Below are positions 59,655 through 64,000 of a stretch of DNA of 64,000 nucleotides, in pieces. The notes beneath the pieces are model-generated. The model worked only from the letters and a program-made list of their open reading frames with translations, had not been told where the DNA came from and made no database searches. The first letter of the stretch is position 1. Every line of letters starts with the position of its first letter. The stretch is taken from positions 15,137-79,136 of the forward strand of contig CAXMSE010000038.1 in assembly GCA_964196195.1 (NCBI GenBank), written 5' to 3'. The position numbers were made by a program, and so were the translations under genes. This DNA comes from OFTM10 sp964196195 (lineage in GTDB: Bacteria; Actinomycetota; Acidimicrobiia; Acidimicrobiales; Aldehydirespiratoraceae).

Positions 59655-61079
59655 TCACACCCTCACTTCGGGCGTAGCCGCGGCGGCTTCGGGGAAGCGG
59701 GCCATCAGCAAGCGGGCCCTTCGCGCCACTCGCGCGATCTGGTCGGCAGCCGTGCCGGTGAACTCTTCAGGGTTCGCGAGCAGGGCATCGATCCTTGCCT
59801 CATCGAGGGGAATCCGGTCGTCGGAGGCAATGCGTTGCACCAGTGACTCGTGGTCGCCCCCTTCACGGCGCGCCAGAGCCGCCGCGACCGCGTGCTCCTT
59901 CACCAACTCGTGAGCTTCCTCACGGCCGAGGCCACCCTCCACCGCAGCCGCGAGCATGCGGGTGGTGGCGAGGAAGGGCAGGTCTCGGCCCAGCTCCGCT
60001 TCGATCACCGCCGGGAAGACCCCCAGCTCGTCGAATATCACCATGGCGGTCTGGAGCAGTCCATCAGCCGCGAAGAAGGCATCGGGAAGCATCACCCGGC
60101 GGACAACCGAGCAGCTCACATCGCCTTCGTTCCACTGGCGACCAGCCAGCCCGGCAGCCATCGTGAGATGGCCGTCGAGCACGGTGCGAAGGGCAGCCAC
60201 CCGTTCGGCGCTGCGGGCATTCATCTTGTGGGGCATCGCCGACGAGCCCACCTGCCCCGGCCGGAATCCCTCGGTCGCCAGCTCATGGCCCGCCATCAAG
60301 CGCAGAGTGGTGGCGGCACTGGCAGGCGCCGATACCGCCTGCACGAGGGCTGAGACCACGTCGAGATCGAGCGACCGTGGGTAGATCTGGCCAACGGAAT
60401 CAAGTACTCGATCAAAGCCCAGGTGCCGCGCAACCACCTGTTCCAGAGCATCGACCTTCTCCGCATCTCCCAGCAGGTCGAGCTGGTCGAGCCGCGTACC
60501 CACCGGACCCTTGATCCCGCGCAGGGGATAGCGGGCCAGGAGTCCCTCGAGTCGCTCGACCCCGATCATGGTCTCCTCAGCAACATCGGCGAAACGCTTG
60601 CCGAGCGTGGTGGCCTGAGCGGCGACATTGTGAGTCCGCGCAACCATCACCTGGTCCGCATGCTGCTCAGCGAGCGATACGAAGCGGGTCAGCACTCCCA
60701 CCATGTGATCGCGCACCAACTCGAGGGCCTCACGAATCTGGAGTTGCTCCACATTTTCGGTGAGGTCGCGCGATGTCATCCCCCGATGGATGTGCTCGTG
60801 GCCGGCCAGGGCGCAGAACTCGTCGATTCGGGCCTTCACATCGTGGCGGGTGATTGCCTCGCGTCGTGCAATCGACTCGAGATCGACGTCGTCGACAACT
60901 CGCTCGTAATCATCGATCACGCCGCTCGGAACCACGACGCCAAGTTCCACCTGAGCCCTGAGTACCGCCAGCCAAAGGCGCCTCTCCAGCACGATCTTTC
61001 GGCTCGATGACCAGATCAGATTCATCGGCCTGCTGGCGTAGCGGGCCGATAGGACATTCGCCATGACGTCTTCGCTCAC
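59655..61079 (-). CDS. purB: Adenylosuccinate lyase
   Basis: 474 residues. Cleaves SAICAR and adenylosuccinate in purine synthesis. Fumarase-superfamily signatures: HRGMTSRDLTENVEQLQI, VARTHNVAAQATTLGKR (catalytic His), and GQVGSSAMPHKMNARSAE (signature loop with catalytic Ser). GTG start at 61079; an ATG at 61064 is an alternative. The purA gene is only 600 bases away but on a separate unit. Confidence 0.95.
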   Translation of the reverse strand: MSEDVMANVLSARYASRPMNLIWSSSRKIVLERRLWLAVLRAQVELGVVVPSGVIDDYERVVDDVDLESIARREAITRHDVKARIDEFCALAGHEHIHRGMTSRDLTENVEQLQIREALELVRDHMVGVLTRFVSLAEQHADQVMVARTHNVAAQATTLGKRFADVAEETMIGVERLEGLLARYPLRGIKGPVGTRLDQLDLLGDAEKVDALEQVVARHLGFDRVLDSVGQIYPRSLDLDVVSALVQAVSAPASAATTLRLMAGHELATEGFRPGQVGSSAMPHKMNARSAERVAALRTVLDGHLTMAAGLAGRQWNEGDVSCSVVRRVMLPDAFFAADGLLQTAMVIFDELGVFPAVIEAELGRDLPFLATTRMLAAAVEGGLGREEAHELVKEHAVAAALARREGGDHESLVQRIASDDRIPLDEARIDALLANPEEFTGTAADQIARVARRARLLMARFPEAAAATPEVRV

Positions 61080-61168
61080 GTTCGGAGCCTCCCATTCGTG
61101 CGCAGACTCTTCAAGAACTCGTGCCTAGGTGCCGACTGGAATCCAGTACGACTCTCAGGAGCCCCATC

Positions 61169-61657
61169 GTGTCTAACGACATCACAGGCCTTTGCCGTGA
61201 TCATTCTTTCGAGACCGCCATCGAGGTGTGCCGTCGCTGCGGCCTCGAATTCTGCGAGGTCTGCGTGGTCTACCCGTTCGGGGCCAAGAAGCCGGTGTGC
61301 AAGGAATGCGCGATGACCCTCGGCGGTGTGCGTTCGCACGTGACCCGCAACGCCCTGCCGAGCCGGGGCATTCGCCAGCGCGTGAAGGCCTTCGAGAAGT
61401 ACAAGACCGATCGTCGGACCCCGGTTGGGGTGGCCAACCAGCCAGACCTCATCGATCCCACCCTTCCCGACGCGTTCGACATCACCAACGACAACCCCCA
61501 AAGGGTGCCGGCCACCGTGCCTGCAGCCGACACCGGGTTCGGCGACATGGTCGATCCCGAGAGCATCCCGTTGCCGCCGCCCGCGCCGCTCGCGGCAGGA
61601 GTCGATCCCGCAGACGGAGTCGCTCCGCCGATCGACTGGAGCCAGCCCTTCGGCTGA
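61169..61657 (+). CDS. B-box-like zinc-finger protein
   Basis: 162 residues. The N-terminal finger has CRDHSFETAIEVCRRCGLEF, CEVCVVYPFGAKKPVC and KECAMTLGG: about eight Cys/His ligands in a B-box-like order. A proline-rich, acidic tail follows (LPPPAPLAAGVDPADG). AGGAG seven bases before the GTG at 61169 fixes the start over an in-frame ATG 48 bases earlier. Divergent from purB and convergent with purA. Function unknown; no membrane helix is seen after the finger. Confidence 0.75.
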   Translation: MSNDITGLCRDHSFETAIEVCRRCGLEFCEVCVVYPFGAKKPVCKECAMTLGGVRSHVTRNALPSRGIRQRVKAFEKYKTDRRTPVGVANQPDLIDPTLPDAFDITNDNPQRVPATVPAADTGFGDMVDPESIPLPPPAPLAAGVDPADGVAPPIDWSQPFG

Positions 61658-61673
61658 GAATGCCATTGTGGTT

Positions 61674-62954
61674 CTAGGCGTCGCGGTCGAGGTATTGCTC
61701 GCGCCCTGGACCGACACCCACCAGACGGATTGGCACCCCGACCTGCCGCTCTATGAACTCGATGTAGTCGGCCGCCTCGGACGGTAGATCAGCCTGATCG
61801 GTGATGGCACTGATGTCGCTCTTCCAGCCCGGGAGCTCCTCATACACAGGTTTAGCGGAGTGAATCACCGACTGGTGGTAGGGCATGTGGTTGTAGCGCT
61901 CACCACCGGACTCGTAGCCGACACAGACCTTCAGCGAGTCGAGACCATCGAGTATGTCGAGCTTGGTGAGCGCAATCTCCGACAGGGAGTTGACCCGAGC
62001 GGCTTGGCGAAGCATCACCGCATCCAGCCATCCCGTGCGGCGACGGCGGCCCGTGTTTGTGCCGTACTCGTGGCCGACGTCGACCAGATACTCGCCTATC
62101 TCATCGTGGAGCTCAGTGGGGAACGGGCCAGAACCCACCCTCGTGACGTATGCCTTTGCTATCCCGATGATCCGCCCGATGTCACGAGGGCCGACTCCCG
62201 CCCCCACGCACGCTCCCCCGGAGACCGGGTTGCTGGACGTGACGAAGGGATAGGTGCCGTGGTCGAGGTCGAGGAAGGTGGCCTGGGCCCCCTCCATCAG
62301 CACTTCGCGGCCGGCTTCGAGGGTCTCGTGGATGAGGGCGACAGAATCCGCGATATGGGGTGCGACTCGGGGGGCACACTCCTCGAGATACTCGGTGGCC
62401 ACCGCGTCGATATCGAGAGGCAATCGGTTGAATACCTTGGTGAGCACCTGGTTGTGGTGGCTGAGGGCGACGTCGAGCTTCTGGCGGAAGATCTTGGGGT
62501 CGAGCAGATCCTGCACCCGCAGGCCGGTGCGCATCGCGCGATCGGCATAGGCCGGCCCGATTCCCCTCTTCGTGGTGCCGAGCTTCCCCGCACCCAGATG
62601 TCGCTCATGGAGAGCGTCGAGTTCCTGGTGGTACGGCATGATCAGGTGGGCGTTGCCGCTCACCTTGAGCCGGGAGCAGTCGACGCCCTTGGCGCTCAGC
62701 TGGTCCATCTCGGCAAGGAGCACTCTCGGGTCGACAACCACACCATTGGCGATCACCGGAGTGATGTGGGGATAGAGCACACCACTCGGGATCAACTGGA
62801 GGGCGAAGGTCTCTCCATCGACGACCAGGGTATGGCCGGCGTTGTGACCGCCCTGGTAGCGAACCACCATATGCATGTCGCGAGCGACGAGGTCGGTGAA
62901 CTTACCCTTCCCCTCGTCTCCCCATTGAGTACCGACGACAACGGTCGCGGGCAC
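61674..62954 (-). CDS. purA: Adenylosuccinate synthetase
   Basis: 426 residues. Joins IMP and aspartate using GTP, the first committed step to [18 protein letters not shown] (residues 8-22), [11 protein letters not shown] (His), [25 protein letters not shown] and the C-terminal [12 protein letters not shown] (guanine site). Normal length. It faces the zinc-finger gene at 16 bases. Upstream lies a 14-bp terminator hairpin of the next unit. Confidence 0.97.
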   Translation of the reverse strand: MPATVVVGTQWGDEGKGKFTDLVARDMHMVVRYQGGHNAGHTLVVDGETFALQLIPSGVLYPHITPVIANGVVVDPRVLLAEMDQLSAKGVDCSRLKVSGNAHLIMPYHQELDALHERHLGAGKLGTTKRGIGPAYADRAMRTGLRVQDLLDPKIFRQKLDVALSHHNQVLTKVFNRLPLDIDAVATEYLEECAPRVAPHIADSVALIHETLEAGREVLMEGAQATFLDLDHGTYPFVTSSNPVSGGACVGAGVGPRDIGRIIGIAKAYVTRVGSGPFPTELHDEIGEYLVDVGHEYGTNTGRRRRTGWLDAVMLRQAARVNSLSEIALTKLDILDGLDSLKVCVGYESGGERYNHMPYHQSVIHSAKPVYEELPGWKSDISAITDQADLPSEAADYIEFIERQVGVPIRLVGVGPGREQYLDRDA

Positions 62955-63045
62955 GGCGCTCTCCTCTCGGGAATTGCGTTACCGCGAGAGGTTAGCCCCC
63001 CGGCGACAGTGGCAACGACCGTTTTCGATCCTGAGCTCGAACGCG

Positions 63046-63077
63046 CTGAAGGGCGGGGCCTAAGCCCCGCCCTTCAG
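63046..63077 (-). terminator. Strong terminator hairpin
   Basis: CTGAAGGGCGGGGC and GCCCCGCCCTTCAG form a perfect 14-bp stem with loop CTAA. It lies about 30 bases after the stop of the exported Thr-rich protein gene (minus strand). No clear T-tract follows. Confidence 0.65.
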
Positions 63078-63108
63078 GATCCAGGGTGCTACGTTCAGCT
63101 GTTGACGG

Positions 63109-63849
63109 TCAGCCGGTGAACGAGGGAGTCGCGTCGACCGGGTCGGCCGGATCAGCGACCTGGACTTTGGGAAGAACCTCGGTCTTGACCGTGGTGGTAG
63201 GCGCCGCCGTGGTGGTAGGCGCAACCGTGGTGGTGGGCGCCGCCGTCGTGCTGGTGGGCGCCGCCGTGGTGGTAGGCGCCGCCGTGGTGGTAGGCGCCGC
63301 CGTCGTGGTGGGGGGGTTCAGGTTGGTGGCAGCGAAGCACGAGGGCATCACCGAATGAACGCCATCCCTGACCGCCGCACTCGAGGAGAAAGCATGCTGG
63401 GCTCGTACCTGGACAGCTTCCCGGGTGAGATCCACGCTGCCGACACCGCCCGACCAGGTGGCTTCAGGCACCCCATCAGCGATATCGGCGGTGTTGCCGG
63501 TGATCGCGATCACATGGCCTGCCGCATCCAGAAACTCGAGTCGGAACTGCTCGTGATCCTGGACCGGATCTCCGGCGCGGGTGCTTGACCCGTCGTAGGC
63601 AACAGCCTGAATCGAGTACTCACCGACCGGCACAGCCGTTGTGAGGGTGATGGTGCGGGACCGAGGGAGATAGGAGCGGCCGGAGACGATGGTGGAATTG
63701 AGGCTACCGAACGCGACCCCCGGCCACGAACCGGCGTAGTCGCCAGAGCAGCCGGCGGTGGGGCCGGTGGCTGACGAAGCGGCTGCCGCCACGAACAACG
63801 GCGCCATCGCTGCGAGGGCGACCATGGCAAATCGAGTGCGTCTGAGCAT
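63109..63849 (-). CDS. Exported Thr-Ala-Pro repeat protein
   Basis: 246 residues. The signal peptide MLRRTRFAMVALAAMAPLFV ends near AAAASS-A. The folded part (about 30-165) is beta-rich, with GEYSIQAVAYDGSS and HEQFRLEFLDAAGHVIAI, recalling small cell-surface binding modules. The second half is nine or so copies of TTTAAP/TTTVAP with matching DNA repeats around 63187-63310, then VLPKVQVADPADPVD. Similar Thr linkers occur in the proteins at 7.8 and 16.2 kb. Function unknown. Start ATG 63849 chosen for the signal peptide. Confidence 0.7.
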   Translation of the reverse strand: MLRRTRFAMVALAAMAPLFVAAAASSATGPTAGCSGDYAGSWPGVAFGSLNSTIVSGRSYLPRSRTITLTTAVPVGEYSIQAVAYDGSSTRAGDPVQDHEQFRLEFLDAAGHVIAITGNTADIADGVPEATWSGGVGSVDLTREAVQVRAQHAFSSSAAVRDGVHSVMPSCFAATNLNPPTTTAAPTTTAAPTTTAAPTSTTAAPTTTVAPTTTAAPTTTVKTEVLPKVQVADPADPVDATPSFTG

Positions 63850-64000
63850 TGAAACCGACCTCAGGTCTGAGTTGAGTTTTGGGGCCGGTTTCGCTCTCGC
63901 TATCCATGGACCTAAGCGACCAATGCGGGTCCACGGGTCATAGCTTCCCCGTTGATGACTTAAGAATAGCTGGGTATGGACGCGACTCGCCATAGGGCAT

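Noticed and set aside
63187..63310. Short tandem DNA repeats that could suggest a CRISPR array
   Set aside because: The units are a few codons of TTTAAP without spacers, and no cas genes are near.

Overview
The window is a 64 kb stretch of a high-GC actinobacterial chromosome. The gene content points to the class Acidimicrobiia or a close relative: a mycothiol ligase (mshC), a WhiB-family regulator, DUF2017 next to clpS, a DUF3499-like protein, a DUF3152 protease, a caa3-type cytochrome oxidase cluster and several Thr-rich or Asp-rich lipoproteins. No rRNA genes, CRISPR arrays, transposases or prophage genes were seen, so this is mostly ordinary chromosome with patches of gene decay. The class assignment is an inference from gene content.

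Layout. 1-3.3 kb: a PspC-domain sensor kinase runs off the left edge and is divergent from a PspC/LiaF-like membrane protein; two tiny coupled membrane ORFs follow, then a patch of fused gene fragments. 3.3-7 kb: mshC, cysS and a serine hydrolase. 7-18.6 kb: lipoproteins, a PQQ-type propeller protein, DUF983, a DUF3499-like protein, a HAD hydrolase, lipid genes (hydroxyacyl-CoA dehydrogenase, thiolase, SDR), a cyclophilin, an MBL hydrolase, a DUF3152 protease and msrA. 18.8-24.9 kb: a single gene of about 2,000 codons joining a SARP-type regulator, a cyclase-like domain, a kinase-like domain, a STAND NTPase, a membrane helix and a beta-propeller. 25-28.8 kb: a GH3 glycosidase and a broken membrane-protein gene. 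28.8-44.8 kb: exported proteins, lysC, two MBL enzymes, dut, orn, a thioesterase, a whiB7-like gene with an attenuator-like leader, a TlpA/CcdA pair, pdxH, a crcB pair and serS. 44.8-55 kb: the oxidase cluster plus ctaB and ctaA. 55-64 kb: clpS-DUF2017, degV, plsY, three tRNAs, a malic enzyme, purB, purA and an exported Thr-rich protein.

How the genes work together. The oxidase block is read leftwards. It encodes a subunit-I paralogue without any heme or copper ligand, a second subunit III, an unknown membrane protein, subunit II fused to cytochrome c, normal subunit I, subunit III, subunit IV and a CtaG-type assembly factor. ctaB and ctaA next to it make heme A. The whiB7-like gene is preceded by a 51-codon upstream ORF, a terminator and a competing antiterminator helix, the arrangement expected for a drug-sensing attenuator.

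Most noteworthy points: the ligand-less CoxA paralogue inside an otherwise complete oxidase operon; the whiB7 leader; the giant membrane-spanning regulator/STAND fusion; the mosaic of ApbE, HAMP and histidine-kinase fragments behind an orphan operator; two decayed genes each combining a frameshift with an in-frame stop; and a palindrome found at two intergenic sites.
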